Below are positions 1 through 8,654 of a stretch of 64,000 bases of DNA, in pieces (within the stretch, counting starts at the first letter, position 1; every line of letters begins with the position of its first letter). The position numbers and the translations under genes were made by a program. Under the pieces are notes generated by a model that was given only the letters and a program-made list of their open reading frames with translations, ran no database searches and had not been told where the DNA came from. Source of the stretch: an uncultured Bacteroidales bacterium (GTDB lineage Bacteria > Bacteroidota > Bacteroidia > Bacteroidales > Bacteroidaceae); contig CALDKD010000013.1 in the NCBI GenBank assembly GCA_937898885.1, positions 62,001 to 126,000 on the forward strand. Reading direction: 5' to 3'.

Positions 1-525
1 AAGATACTCACCAAGTATCCTATCGGTACCCGTCTCAGCCTGAACGGCACCATCATAGTAGGCCGCGACATAGCCCACGCCAAGCTGAAAGCACGTCTGG
101 ACGCAGGTGAGGGAATGCCTCAGTATATGAGAGAGCATCCTATCTACTATGCCGGTCCGGCCAAGACCCCTGCAGGTATGGCCTGCGGATCAATGGGCCC
201 GACCACTGCCGGCCGTATGGATCCATACGTTGATGAGTTCCAGGACAACGGCGGCTCACTGATTATGCTCGCAAAGGGCAACCGCGCCCAGTGCGTGACC
301 GACGCCTGCCTGAGACACGGTGGCTTCTACCTAGGCTCAATAGGCGGCCCCGCAGCCATCCTTGCCCAGAACAACATCAAGTCAATAGAGTGCGTAGAGT
401 ACCCTGAGCTCGGAATGGAGGCCATCTGGAAAATCCAGGTAGAGGACTTCCCCGCCTTCATCCTCGTTGATGACAAAGGCAACGACTTCTTCAAGCAGCT
501 TCAGCCACGCTGTACGCGTGCCTGA
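1..525 (+). CDS. Class I fumarate hydratase, C-terminal part (5' end outside window)
   Basis: Only the last 174 residues are present; the reading frame is open from base 1. The fragment matches the C-terminal (Fumerase_C) domain of iron-sulfur class I fumarases, which interconvert fumarate and malate in the cytoplasmic TCA/fumarate-respiration route. The most diagnostic stretch is PAGMACGSMGPTTAGRMD (around residues 56-73 of the fragment), followed by the GGFYLGSIGGPAA segment typical of this fold. The [4Fe-4S]-binding N-terminal domain would lie upstream. Class I fumarases and related tartrate dehydratases share this domain, but the GPTTAGRMD motif and length favour fumarase. The last residues (QPRCTRA) look less conserved than the rest. 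Confidence 0.9.
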   Translation, partial: KILTKYPIGTRLSLNGTIIVGRDIAHAKLKARLDAGEGMPQYMREHPIYYAGPAKTPAGMACGSMGPTTAGRMDPYVDEFQDNGGSLIMLAKGNRAQCVTDACLRHGGFYLGSIGGPAAILAQNNIKSIECVEYPELGMEAIWKIQVEDFPAFILVDDKGNDFFKQLQPRCTRA

Positions 526-693
526 AGTTGCTTGAACGCAACCTCTTTTTAGTTTGCTCCGCAAACACGGTCACTACGTTCCCTTGGCTCCCTCCGGTCG
601 CGCGTCGCTCAACGATTCGCTCCGAACCAATACCAGGGAACAGACTGCAGGAAAGAGACCTTAACTTAATAACGGCAACGTCAGAGCGAAGGC

Positions 694-731
694 TCATAGA
701 GTCGCAGGAACTATGGTCGGAGACTCTATGA
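694..731. repeat. 10-bp perfect inverted repeat in the fumarase-holB spacer
   Basis: TCATAGAGTC at 694-703 is the exact reverse complement of GACTCTATGA at 722-731, with an 18-nt loop. It lies 30 bp before the holB start. The 236-bp spacer (526-761) also contains a short GTTTGC-TCC-GCAAAC hairpin just after the fumarase stop. There is no clear T-tract, so it is not a classical terminator. No gene is recognised in the spacer. Confidence 0.5.
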
Positions 732-761
732 CCGAAGCGACCCGGAAGCAATATAGGAAAT

Positions 762-1898
762 ATGTACTTCAGAGATATAGTAGCGCAAGAGACCGTAATA
801 CAGCGGTTGCTGGCCGATGCCCGCAAAGGCACCGTACCCCACGCCCTGCTCTTCAGCGGCCCCGAGGGCACCGGCAAAATGCAGACCGCCCTCGCCTTCG
901 CCCACTACCTGCTCTGCGACAACCGCTCCCAGGGAGACGACGCCTGCGGCCATTGCCCCGCCTGCGCCAAAATGAGCAAACTCATCCACCCCGACCTCCA
1001 CTTCGCCTTCCCCGTAATAAACCGCAGCAAAGCCACCGGCAGGAAAACCATCAGCGACGACGAGATAACCCGCTGGCGCGAGTTCCTGCTCACCCACGAC
1101 TACTTCGGCTACGACGAATGGCTCGACGCGCTCGATGCAGGGAACCAGCAGGCAATGATATACACCGACGAGAGCGACTCCATAACGCAGAAACTGCAAC
1201 TCACCTCCAGTCAGGGCGGCTATAAGATAGTAATCATCTGGCTCCCCGAGAAAATGCACATCACCTGCGCCAACAAAATGCTCAAGCTGCTTGAGGAACC
1301 TCCGGCCCAGACACTCTTCATACTGGTATCAGACAACCCCGGGCAGATAATAGAGACCATACTGAGCCGCACCCAGCGCATAGAGTTCGCCCCCATACCT
1401 ACTGAGCAGATAGCCCAAAGACTCACCGGGCCCGGATATATGCTGGAGCAGGCACAAGCCACAGAGATAGCCCACCTTAGCGAAGGCAGCTGGCTCAAAG
1501 CCATACAGGCGCTGAGAATAGATGCCGGGAGCGCGGAATATCTGGAGCTGTTCATGCAGATGATGCGAATGGCATACGCGCGCAGACTCAAGGAGCTGAA
1601 ACTACTGAGCGAAGACCTGGCCTCACGTGGACGCGAGTGGCAGAAAGACTTCCTGACATACTGCCAGCGAATGGTCCGCGAGAACTTCATAAACAACCTA
1701 CGCCGCCCGGAGCTGGTATATATGACACCGCCCGAGAAAGCATTCTCCTCAAAGTTCTCGCCCTTCGTCAATGAGAAAAATATTGAGGGAATAACCTTCG
1801 AGCTGACCGAATGCCAGAGACACATAGAACAGAACGTAAACGCCAAGATGGTGTTTCTTGACTTTGTCCTGAAACTCATCCTGCTGCTAAAACAATAA
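762..1898 (+). CDS. holB: DNA polymerase III subunit delta'
   Basis: A 378-residue clamp-loader subunit that helps load the sliding clamp on primed DNA. The AAA+ core has a Walker A-like GPEGTGK (33-39). Zinc-binding cysteines follow: C52 and the CGHCPAC knuckle with C62, C65 and C68. LLEEPP and ILSRTQ correspond to the delta' sensor/SRC region, with T replacing the usual C of SRC. The ATG has an AGGA 4-5 bases upstream. Only 7 bases separate it from the following RicT-like gene, an arrangement also known from Firmicutes (holB-yaaT), so the two are probably cotranscribed. Confidence is high from motif content and length. Confidence 0.92.
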   Translation: MYFRDIVAQETVIQRLLADARKGTVPHALLFSGPEGTGKMQTALAFAHYLLCDNRSQGDDACGHCPACAKMSKLIHPDLHFAFPVINRSKATGRKTISDDEITRWREFLLTHDYFGYDEWLDALDAGNQQAMIYTDESDSITQKLQLTSSQGGYKIVIIWLPEKMHITCANKMLKLLEEPPAQTLFILVSDNPGQIIETILSRTQRIEFAPIPTEQIAQRLTGPGYMLEQAQATEIAHLSEGSWLKAIQALRIDAGSAEYLELFMQMMRMAYARRLKELKLLSEDLASRGREWQKDFLTYCQRMVRENFINNLRRPELVYMTPPEKAFSSKFSPFVNEKNIEGITFELTECQRHIEQNVNAKMVFLDFVLKLILLLKQ

Positions 1899-1905
1899 GC
1901 ACAAT

Positions 1906-3207
1906 ATGGAAGACTATATTTTGAATATCGGAAGCGGAGGCATCAGCAGCAAAGGCTGCGGACGCCACATAGGACAGCTTCACTCATACAACTATCTGGA
2001 AGGCATCCCCGGCTCAGAGAATGACACCGACTATGTTGAGGTGCAGTTCAAGAACACCCGCAAAGGATTCTTCCTCAACTCCAACAAGCTGCCGCTGGAG
2101 AAGGGCGATGTCGTAGCCGTTGAGGCATCACCCGGGCACGATATCGGCACAGTCACACTGACCGGCCGCCTGGTATTGCTCCAGATGAGAAAGGCACGTC
2201 TGAAACCCGACGTAGAGATAAAGCGCATCTATCGCAAAGCCCGCCCCATCGACATTGAGAAGTACGAGGAGGCCAAGTCGCGCGAGCACGGCACAATGAT
2301 ACAGTCACGCCAGATAGCCAAGGACCTTGGCCTGGAGATGAAGATAGGCGATGTGGAGTATCAGGGAGACGGAGGCAAAGCCATATTCTATTACATCGCA
2401 GACGGCAGAGTGGATTTCAGACAACTCATTAAAGTCCTTGCAGACGTATTCCACGTGCGCATTGAGATGAAGCAGATTGGAGCCCGTCAGGAAGCCGGCA
2501 GAATTGGCGGCATAGGTCCCTGCGGACGCGAGCTGTGCTGCTCAACCTGGATGACCAGCTTCATCTCCGTATCAACGGGAGCAGCCCGTTTCCAGGACCT
2601 GTCAATGAACCCGCAGAAGCTTGCGGGACAGTGTGCCAAACTGAAATGCTGCCTCAACTACGAGGTTGACGCATACGTAGAGGTGCAAAAGCACTTCCCT
2701 GCACGCGACGTCACGCTTGAGACGCTGGACAACACATATTACTTTTTCAAGGCAGATATTCTGGCCAGACAGATAACCTACTCCACCGACAAGGTATTTG
2801 CCGCCAATGCGGTTACAATCCCCGCAGACCGCGCGCTTGAGGTAATATCACTCAACAGAAAAGGCGTGAGGCCCAAGAGCCTGAGTGAGGACGGCGCGGA
2901 GCTGGAGACGCCACGCATAGACATCCTTGATGAGGACGGACTGACCCGCTTCGACAAGAAAAAGAAGAAAAAGAACAAGAACCGCCAGCACCAGCAGCAG
3001 TCAGAACCGGGAAGTCCGCTCGCAGTCAACCCGCAGAAAGACAAACAGCAGAATGGTAAATCCCCAGAGAGAAGACCCGCCGTAGCTGAAGAAAGGCAAC
3101 GGAATTCCAATCACAGGGGTAATTCCAAGCACCATTCCAACGTTAATGAAAACGTGAAAAAGGAAAATGCTGGCCACGGAGTACCCGAGAACCCTGCCAA
3201 AGACTGA
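1906..3207 (+). CDS. PSP1/RicT (YaaT) family protein with basic disordered tail
   Basis: A 433-residue protein of the PSP1 family. In Bacillus the homologue RicT (YaaT) is part of an Fe-S-containing complex affecting RNA processing and development; the Bacteroidales role is not known to me. The PSP1 core is about residues 90-260 and carries the conserved cysteine pattern CGRELCC (C206, C211, C212) and GQCAKLKCC (C243, C248, C249), consistent with cluster binding. From about residue 350 the protein becomes a lysine/glutamine/asparagine-rich low-complexity tail. Its last 68 codons (3001-3207) run antisense to the end of rodA. The 7-bp gap to holB implies an operon. A frameshift in the A/G-rich run near 2956-2980 was considered but the basic tail looks normal for the family. 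Confidence 0.85.
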   Translation: MEDYILNIGSGGISSKGCGRHIGQLHSYNYLEGIPGSENDTDYVEVQFKNTRKGFFLNSNKLPLEKGDVVAVEASPGHDIGTVTLTGRLVLLQMRKARLKPDVEIKRIYRKARPIDIEKYEEAKSREHGTMIQSRQIAKDLGLEMKIGDVEYQGDGGKAIFYYIADGRVDFRQLIKVLADVFHVRIEMKQIGARQEAGRIGGIGPCGRELCCSTWMTSFISVSTGAARFQDLSMNPQKLAGQCAKLKCCLNYEVDAYVEVQKHFPARDVTLETLDNTYYFFKADILARQITYSTDKVFAANAVTIPADRALEVISLNRKGVRPKSLSEDGAELETPRIDILDEDGLTRFDKKKKKKNKNRQHQQQSEPGSPLAVNPQKDKQQNGKSPERRPAVAEERQRNSNHRGNSKHHSNVNENVKKENAGHGVPENPAKD

Positions 3208-4458
3208 CGACTGACGCTCGGCCAGGTACACAAGACGTAGAATAAACGCAAGATAGAGCACCAGGACAAGCAGTGTGCCCTTGAATCCCTGTTCCTCGCC
3301 TATGGTACAGAATATGAAATCCGTATCCTGTTCCGGCACATACTTCAGTTTTGTCTGCGTTCCCTTCAGGAATCCCTTGCCCCATACTCCGCCTGAGCCA
3401 ATGGCAATCATTGACTGGTTGACATTATATCCCGCGCCATACGGATCCTCCTCAATGCCAAGGATAATGTTGATACGGGTACGCTGATGAGGCTGCAGCA
3501 CGTGGTCCATCACAATGTTGCAGGAAAAGAGATATGCCGTTGAGACCACAGCGAAAACGGCCGGCACCAGACAGCTTCTCACCACATTCTTAAAGGTCTG
3601 CAGCAGCAGATAAGCCGTCATTGCCACTATCGCGGCCAGCTGGAGCCAGATGATATTGAAAGGCACTACATAGAATGACACAACCAGACCTGCCACGGTA
3701 GAGCCGAAACCTATGCAGAATGTAACCAGACCAAGCCTGCCGTCAGAAACATACAGCCATACTATGACAGCCGTGAAAATCTCAATCAACGTCAGGACCA
3801 CAAAAGGCCCGGTATTAAACGGCATAACCAGGAATGGAAGCTCCCAGTATTTGATGCCCAATATGAAAAACAGGACCGCGCTGAAGGCGAAAAACAGGAG
3901 CAGTCCGCTCATTCCCTCACGGTAGAGTACCAGGAAGAAAGCCAGATAGACCAACGCCGAGCCAGTCTCTTTCTGGGCGATAATCAGCAGCAGCGGCAAC
4001 ATAAAGAACAGTGATATCTTTATGACCTCAGACCATTTGCGCAGGTCAATATCCCAGTTATCCACAAAACGCGCCAAAGCCAGGGCCGTGGCGAACTTGG
4101 CGAACTCCGCGGGCTGCAGGCTGACCGGCCCCAGATGCAGCCACGAGCGCGAGCCTTTTACGTCTTTGGCTACAAAAATGGTAACCAGCAGAAGGAGCAT
4201 CATACCCACATATAGCATATATGAGTAAGAGCGATAGAAATTCTGCGTGAAGGACATTACCAGCGCGGCCAGTCCGAACGAGCATAGTATCCATACCAGC
4301 TGCTTTCCTGCTCTTGTGGAGAAATCAAAGAAAGCCGGCTTATCGAATCCGTACCCCGCGCTGCATACACTGAGCCAGCCACAGACAAGCAGCGCCACAA
4401 ACATCACCACTGTAGCCCAGTCCAGATTGGCCAGTATGCTATCGCTCCTCCTCTCCAT
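3001..4458 (-). CDS. rodA: SEDS peptidoglycan glycosyltransferase RodA
   Basis: A 485-residue polytopic inner-membrane protein of the SEDS family, polymerising glycan strands during cell elongation together with its PBP2 partner. Visible SEDS marks are SRSWLHLGP and QPAEFAK (about 103-120), the PEQDTDFIF loop with the likely catalytic Asp380, and the C-terminal block GIPLPFFSYGGSS (about 450-462). It is longer than many RodA proteins because of extra membrane segments in the middle (about 215-310), which is common in Bacteroidota. Its start overlaps the end of mrdA by 20 bases, so translation is probably coupled. The last 68 codons overlap, antisense, the tail of the RicT-like gene. Confidence 0.93.
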   Translation of the reverse strand: MERRSDSILANLDWATVVMFVALLVCGWLSVCSAGYGFDKPAFFDFSTRAGKQLVWILCSFGLAALVMSFTQNFYRSYSYMLYVGMMLLLLVTIFVAKDVKGSRSWLHLGPVSLQPAEFAKFATALALARFVDNWDIDLRKWSEVIKISLFFMLPLLLIIAQKETGSALVYLAFFLVLYREGMSGLLLFFAFSAVLFFILGIKYWELPFLVMPFNTGPFVVLTLIEIFTAVIVWLYVSDGRLGLVTFCIGFGSTVAGLVVSFYVVPFNIIWLQLAAIVAMTAYLLLQTFKNVVRSCLVPAVFAVVSTAYLFSCNIVMDHVLQPHQRTRINIILGIEEDPYGAGYNVNQSMIAIGSGGVWGKGFLKGTQTKLKYVPEQDTDFIFCTIGEEQGFKGTLLVLVLYLAFILRLVYLAERQSSVFGRVLGYSVASIFLFHVFINVGMVLGITPVIGIPLPFFSYGGSSLWGFTILLFVFLRVDCERTSRF

Positions 4459-6283
4459 AATAAATCACTCTTTGCTCAATCTCACCGGCACGGGCCATAC
4501 TGCTCTCCGAGAGTGAGCCGTTGATATACTGCTCCATCATCAAAGCACCGATGGGAACGCCATACGCAGCGCCGAAGCCGCCGTTCTCCACATACACCGC
4601 GATGGCAATCTGCGGGTTATCCATAGGGGCGAAACCCATAAAGGCCGAATGATCCTTTCCACGGTTCTGAGCCGTTCCGGTCTTGCCGCACACAATATAG
4701 TCATTGCTGGCCGCACTTGCGCACGTACCGTTTATCACGGACTGACGCATACCTGTGACAACCATATCGTAATACTTCCTGTCAACACTTACCTGACGTT
4801 TTACGGTATAAATGGAATCCAGCTCGTGCCCCTCAATATGCCTCACCACGTGCGGAGTGATAAAGTATCCGCGGTTCGCTATTGTGGCGCCAAGATTTGC
4901 TATCTGAAGCGGTGTGAGCGTAATCTCTCCCTGACCTATGGAGTTGCTTATAATGGTCAGCGCCCTCCACCTTTTATTATATATGCCGTCATAATACTGG
5001 GCATTGGGAATCATTCCGCGTTTCTCACCCGGCAGGTCTATGCCAAGCGCGTATCCGAATCCCATCTCAACCATATAATCCTTCCATACAGTAAGAGCCT
5101 GCTGCGGAGACTTGTACTTGGCGGCTCCTATCAGATAGTAGAACCCCCAGCAGAAATAGCCGTTGCAGGAGGTGGCTATGGCATCGTAAAGCCCGATAGG
5201 CGATGAGTGGGAGTGGCAGCCCACACGCAGACCGCCATACACAAAGCCACGGTTGCAAGGATAGCGTGTATCGGGAGTGATGATGCCCTCCTGAAGCATT
5301 GTAAGCGCCTGGGCCGTCTTGAATGTTGATCCCGGAGGATATGTGCCCATTATCGTACGGTTAAGCAGCGGCTTGGCAGGAATCTCTGACAGCTGTTTGT
5401 AATTGGCGCTGCGATGCCTTCCCACCAGCTCTGACGGATCATACGAGGGCGATGACACCATACAAAGCACCTCGCCTGTGGATGGCTCAATGGCCACAAT
5501 GCTTCCTATCTTGTTATGCAGAAGCCTCTCACCCAGCATCTGAAGATTAATGTCTATTGACAGCGTCAGACTGCTGCCCGGCTTTGCCTCAACATCCATC
5601 TCACCATTCATATAGCTGCCTTGAATACGCCCCACGGCATCCTTCATCAGCACCTTGCGGCCCTTCTCACCGCGAAGATATCTCTCATACTGCCGCTCAA
5701 CGCCCTGCTTTCCTATATAATCACCCCTGGCATAATAGTCATCCTTCTCAAGGTCGCTCTTTGAGACCTCACCCATATCGCCAAGAAGATGCGCCGCGTT
5801 CGGATACTTGTACAGGCGGAAACTATTGTTCTGAATGGAGAATCCCTTGAAACGATACAGGCTCTCGCTCAGACGCGACACCTCCTCCAGCGTAAGCTGG
5901 CTCATAAACGTCTGAGTGGTATAGCTGGAATAACCCGGATTACGGCGACGGTCCTTTATCTCCGACATACGCTGCTCAAACTCCTGGCGGGTAATGTCAA
6001 GCGTCTGGCAAAATGCAAGTGTATCCAGATTCTTTGCCTCGCGTGTCACCACCAGCACATCAAACGAAGGTTGGTTGGAGACCAGAAGACGGCCCTCACG
6101 GTCATAGATGGCACCCCGCTCAGGCAGCAGGCTTTTTGATACAAGAGCATTGCTGGCCGCGGAATCCCTATACTCCGTGCTCTTTACCTGAAGATGATAA
6201 AGACGGACAATATAGACCAGCACAATGACAATTGCCAGAGAGCCGATTACAAGCCTGCGGTTATCGTACTTATGATTTCTCAC
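4439..6283 (-). CDS. mrdA: Penicillin-binding protein 2 (elongasome transpeptidase)
   Basis: A 614-residue class B PBP with an N-terminal membrane anchor (about 11-31), a PBP dimer domain, and a transpeptidase domain carrying all three active-site motifs: SxxK as STFK (S319-K322), SxN as SCN (372-374) and KTG at 534-536. It cross-links peptidoglycan during lateral growth as the cognate partner of RodA, whose gene follows directly. The ATG overlaps the mreD stop codon by four bases (ATGA), a typical coupled junction. Length and gene order fit mrdA rather than the division enzyme ftsI. Confidence 0.95.
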   Translation of the reverse strand: MRNHKYDNRRLVIGSLAIVIVLVYIVRLYHLQVKSTEYRDSAASNALVSKSLLPERGAIYDREGRLLVSNQPSFDVLVVTREAKNLDTLAFCQTLDITRQEFEQRMSEIKDRRRNPGYSSYTTQTFMSQLTLEEVSRLSESLYRFKGFSIQNNSFRLYKYPNAAHLLGDMGEVSKSDLEKDDYYARGDYIGKQGVERQYERYLRGEKGRKVLMKDAVGRIQGSYMNGEMDVEAKPGSSLTLSIDINLQMLGERLLHNKIGSIVAIEPSTGEVLCMVSSPSYDPSELVGRHRSANYKQLSEIPAKPLLNRTIMGTYPPGSTFKTAQALTMLQEGIITPDTRYPCNRGFVYGGLRVGCHSHSSPIGLYDAIATSCNGYFCWGFYYLIGAAKYKSPQQALTVWKDYMVEMGFGYALGIDLPGEKRGMIPNAQYYDGIYNKRWRALTIISNSIGQGEITLTPLQIANLGATIANRGYFITPHVVRHIEGHELDSIYTVKRQVSVDRKYYDMVVTGMRQSVINGTCASAASNDYIVCGKTGTAQNRGKDHSAFMGFAPMDNPQIAIAVYVENGGFGAAYGVPIGALMMEQYINGSLSESSMARAGEIEQRVIYYGEEER

Positions 6284-6798
6284 CTGAAACGCCTGCGTTG
6301 ATTCTTACGGAATACCAGCTCAACCGCAAGCATCAGCAGTACAGTCATAACCGTACTGAGCAGAATCCTGACCAATATGGCCACGAGACCTGCCGAGATC
6401 AGCGTTCCAAGCAGTGAGCAGACAGTCATAAACACCAGAGTGCCGACAATCAGATAAATGGAATATGCGCGCCATCCCATTGACACGACTCCCGGATTAA
6501 TATGGTCACGCCTGTCAAACGTCACCTCCAGCCTCAGCAAGGAGGGCTGCAGATACGACAGCAGAGTGAGTGAGGCGGCCTGGACACCGGGGGTATTCAT
6601 AAAGACATCAACCGAAAGCCCCATACAGAATCCCCAGAGCATTCTCTGCACCGGCGATACATCAGAGTCCAGAATCAGCACGAACAATATGTACAGGAAT
6701 GGCGTGGAGTAACCCAGCAGACATATTCTGTCCAACAGTAATACCTGTACCGCAATCAGCAGGACCGCATAGAGAAGTCTTCTAAGAAAACCAGCCAT
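6280..6798 (-). CDS. mreD: Rod shape-determining protein MreD
   Basis: A 172-residue hydrophobic protein with about five predicted transmembrane segments, in the expected place between mreC and mrdA. MreD is a small inner-membrane component of the elongasome linking MreB/MreC with the synthases. Sequence conservation is low in this family, so the call rests on size, hydropathy and gene order; the segments LLWGFCMGLSVDVF-like (mid-N-terminal) and the GTLV/SLLGT helices are MreD-like. It ends in an ATGA overlap with mrdA and begins one base after the mreC stop. Confidence 0.85.
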   Translation of the reverse strand: MAGFLRRLLYAVLLIAVQVLLLDRICLLGYSTPFLYILFVLILDSDVSPVQRMLWGFCMGLSVDVFMNTPGVQAASLTLLSYLQPSLLRLEVTFDRRDHINPGVVSMGWRAYSIYLIVGTLVFMTVCSLLGTLISAGLVAILVRILLSTVMTVLLMLAVELVFRKNQRRRFR

Positions 6799-6799
6799 G

Positions 6800-7603
6800 T
6801 TACTCAGCGCTTAAGAAATCCGACAACTCCTCAGGAACCACATCAAGCCCCACATACACATACTCAATCCTGCTGAAATCAACCGAAAGCTCTACCGATA
6901 CCTCCGGACTGCCACCATCACGGGTATCGTCTATACTGGAGACACGACCCACCATCAGGCCTTTCGGAAAGACCGATGAGAATCCGCTGGTCTCTATTGT
7001 ATCGCCTTTGGCCACACCGGAGCGCGAAGGCAGGTCAGTCAGCGACGCATAATGCACATCACCGCCATTCCACCGCAGGAATCCGAAGCAATCCCCACCT
7101 TTTACCCTGCAGCTTATGTTGCTTTCAGTATTAAGCAACGGCATAACCAGGGCATATCTCTTGCTCACGCGATAGACCACACCCACCACACCGTCAGACT
7201 CATACACGCACATACCTTGCCGCAAGCCATCCATTGAGCCTTTGTCTATAGTGATGAAGTTGTTGTTCTTGCTGATTGTATTGTTTATGACACGCGCCAC
7301 GACAACATTGCTCTCAGTCCTTGGCAGCGATGCTATCTCTGCTGAGTCGCGCAGCTGATAAAGCTCAGAGCGAAGCCACGCAATCTCCTCCGTAAGTTTC
7401 CGGTTCTCCTTGCGCAGACCGAAATAATCAGATACCGACGACGATGCCTTACATACGAGACCCGCCACGCTGCCTGCCGTGGTGAATACCACATTATCGC
7501 GCAAGGCACCGTGACGGTGAATCAAGAGCACACACACCGCCTCCAGCACCAGCAACAGCAACAGATAGCGAAGCTTTACCAGAAAATCAAGAGGCGTGCG
7601 CAC
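6800..7603 (-). CDS. mreC: Rod shape-determining protein MreC
   Basis: A 267-residue periplasmic scaffold protein with a short cytoplasmic start, one membrane helix (about 11-27), a coiled-coil region (about 60-90, KENRKLTEEIAWLRSEL) and the double beta-barrel domain (about 98-255, with GSMDGLRQGM and SNISCRVKGG). It links MreB and the PBP2/RodA machinery. The start codon is GTG; the coiled coil and helix fit this start. It sits 13 bases downstream of mreB in the same operon. Confidence 0.92.
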   Translation of the reverse strand: MRTPLDFLVKLRYLLLLLVLEAVCVLLIHRHGALRDNVVFTTAGSVAGLVCKASSSVSDYFGLRKENRKLTEEIAWLRSELYQLRDSAEIASLPRTESNVVVARVINNTISKNNNFITIDKGSMDGLRQGMCVYESDGVVGVVYRVSKRYALVMPLLNTESNISCRVKGGDCFGFLRWNGGDVHYASLTDLPSRSGVAKGDTIETSGFSSVFPKGLMVGRVSSIDDTRDGGSPEVSVELSVDFSRIEYVYVGLDVVPEELSDFLSAE

Positions 7604-7616
7604 GGCAATAGAGGTT

Positions 7617-8642
7617 TTATCTCATCAGGAATGTGAATCTGTCAACGTTCTTCAATGCGATTCCGGTTCCCTTGGCCACACTCAGCAGAGGCTCGTCGGC
7701 CACGTGGAACTCAATATTAATCTTATCGGAAAGACGCTTGCTCAATCCCCTCAGAAGAGCGCCACCACCGGCCAGATATATGCCATTATGAACAATATCG
7801 GCATACAGTTCAGGAGGAGTATGCTCCAGCGCCGTCAATACGGCAGACTCAATCTTGTTGATGGAACGGTCCAGACAATGCGCGATCTCCTGATAGCATA
7901 CAGGCACGGACATAGGCAGGGCGGTAATCTTGTTAGGACCATATACGATATAGTCCTCAGGAGCCTCATCGCCCAGCTCAGTCAGGGCAGAGCCCACATT
8001 GATCTTGATACGCTCAGCCATACGCTCACTCACGCGGACATTATGCTGACGGCCCATATACTCCAGAATATCGGCTGTGAAGTCATCGCCGGCCACACGT
8101 ATTGAGCTGTTGGTGACAATACCTCCCAGCGAGATAACGGCAATCTCGGTGCTGCCGCCACCTATATCTACAATCATATTGCCCTCTGGTGCGGTAACAT
8201 CAATACCTACACCTATCGCGGCGGCCATCGGCTCATACAGCAGATACACATCGCGGCCTCCGGCATGCTCGGCCGAGTCGCGCACGGCACGAAGCTCCAC
8301 CTCGGTGCTGCCCGACGGCACTCCGATGACCATTCGCAGAGATGGCGTAAACAGATGGCGGCCCATCTTCACCATATCCACCAATCCACGTATCATCTGC
8401 TCGCAGGCATAGAAGTCCGCAATCACGCCATCGCGTAACGGACGAATAACCTTGATGAGGTCCTCAGATGCCTTATCCTGCATCAGCTTGGCCTTGGAGC
8501 CCACGGCAATCGTCTTCTCGCTCTTCTTGTCAAGCGCTACGATAGACGGCTCGTTGACAACAATCTTGTCATCGTACATAATGATGGTATTGGCAGTGCC
8601 AAGATCCATCGCAAGTTCCTGAGTGAAAGAAAAGAGTCCCAC
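7617..8642 (-). CDS. mreB: Rod shape-determining actin homologue MreB
   Basis: A 341-residue cytoskeletal ATPase. Actin-fold motifs are all visible: phosphate 1 AMDLGTANT (about 11-19), phosphate 2 IVDIGGGSTEIAV (about 158-170) and the adenosine motif YLAGGGALLRG (about 288-298). The start codon is GTG, giving an N-terminus (MGLFSFTQE) with the hydrophobic membrane-binding character seen in MreB. It follows purH by 12 bases and precedes mreC, the standard Bacteroidales order. Confidence 0.96.
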   Translation of the reverse strand: MGLFSFTQELAMDLGTANTIIMYDDKIVVNEPSIVALDKKSEKTIAVGSKAKLMQDKASEDLIKVIRPLRDGVIADFYACEQMIRGLVDMVKMGRHLFTPSLRMVIGVPSGSTEVELRAVRDSAEHAGGRDVYLLYEPMAAAIGVGIDVTAPEGNMIVDIGGGSTEIAVISLGGIVTNSSIRVAGDDFTADILEYMGRQHNVRVSERMAERIKINVGSALTELGDEAPEDYIVYGPNKITALPMSVPVCYQEIAHCLDRSINKIESAVLTALEHTPPELYADIVHNGIYLAGGGALLRGLSKRLSDKINIEFHVADEPLLSVAKGTGIALKNVDRFTFLMR

Positions 8643-8654
8643 CTTATGCCTTTA

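Noticed and set aside
726..1259. Open frame on the minus strand (177 codons) and a plus-frame one at 713-1225 over holB
   Set aside because: Both lie over the well-conserved start of holB; the plus-frame product is a proline/arginine-rich shadow frame.
2950..3000. Frameshift in the A/G-rich run of the RicT-like gene
   Set aside because: The basic KKKKKNKN tail is normal for the family and the frame stays open; nothing shows an error, although it cannot be excluded.
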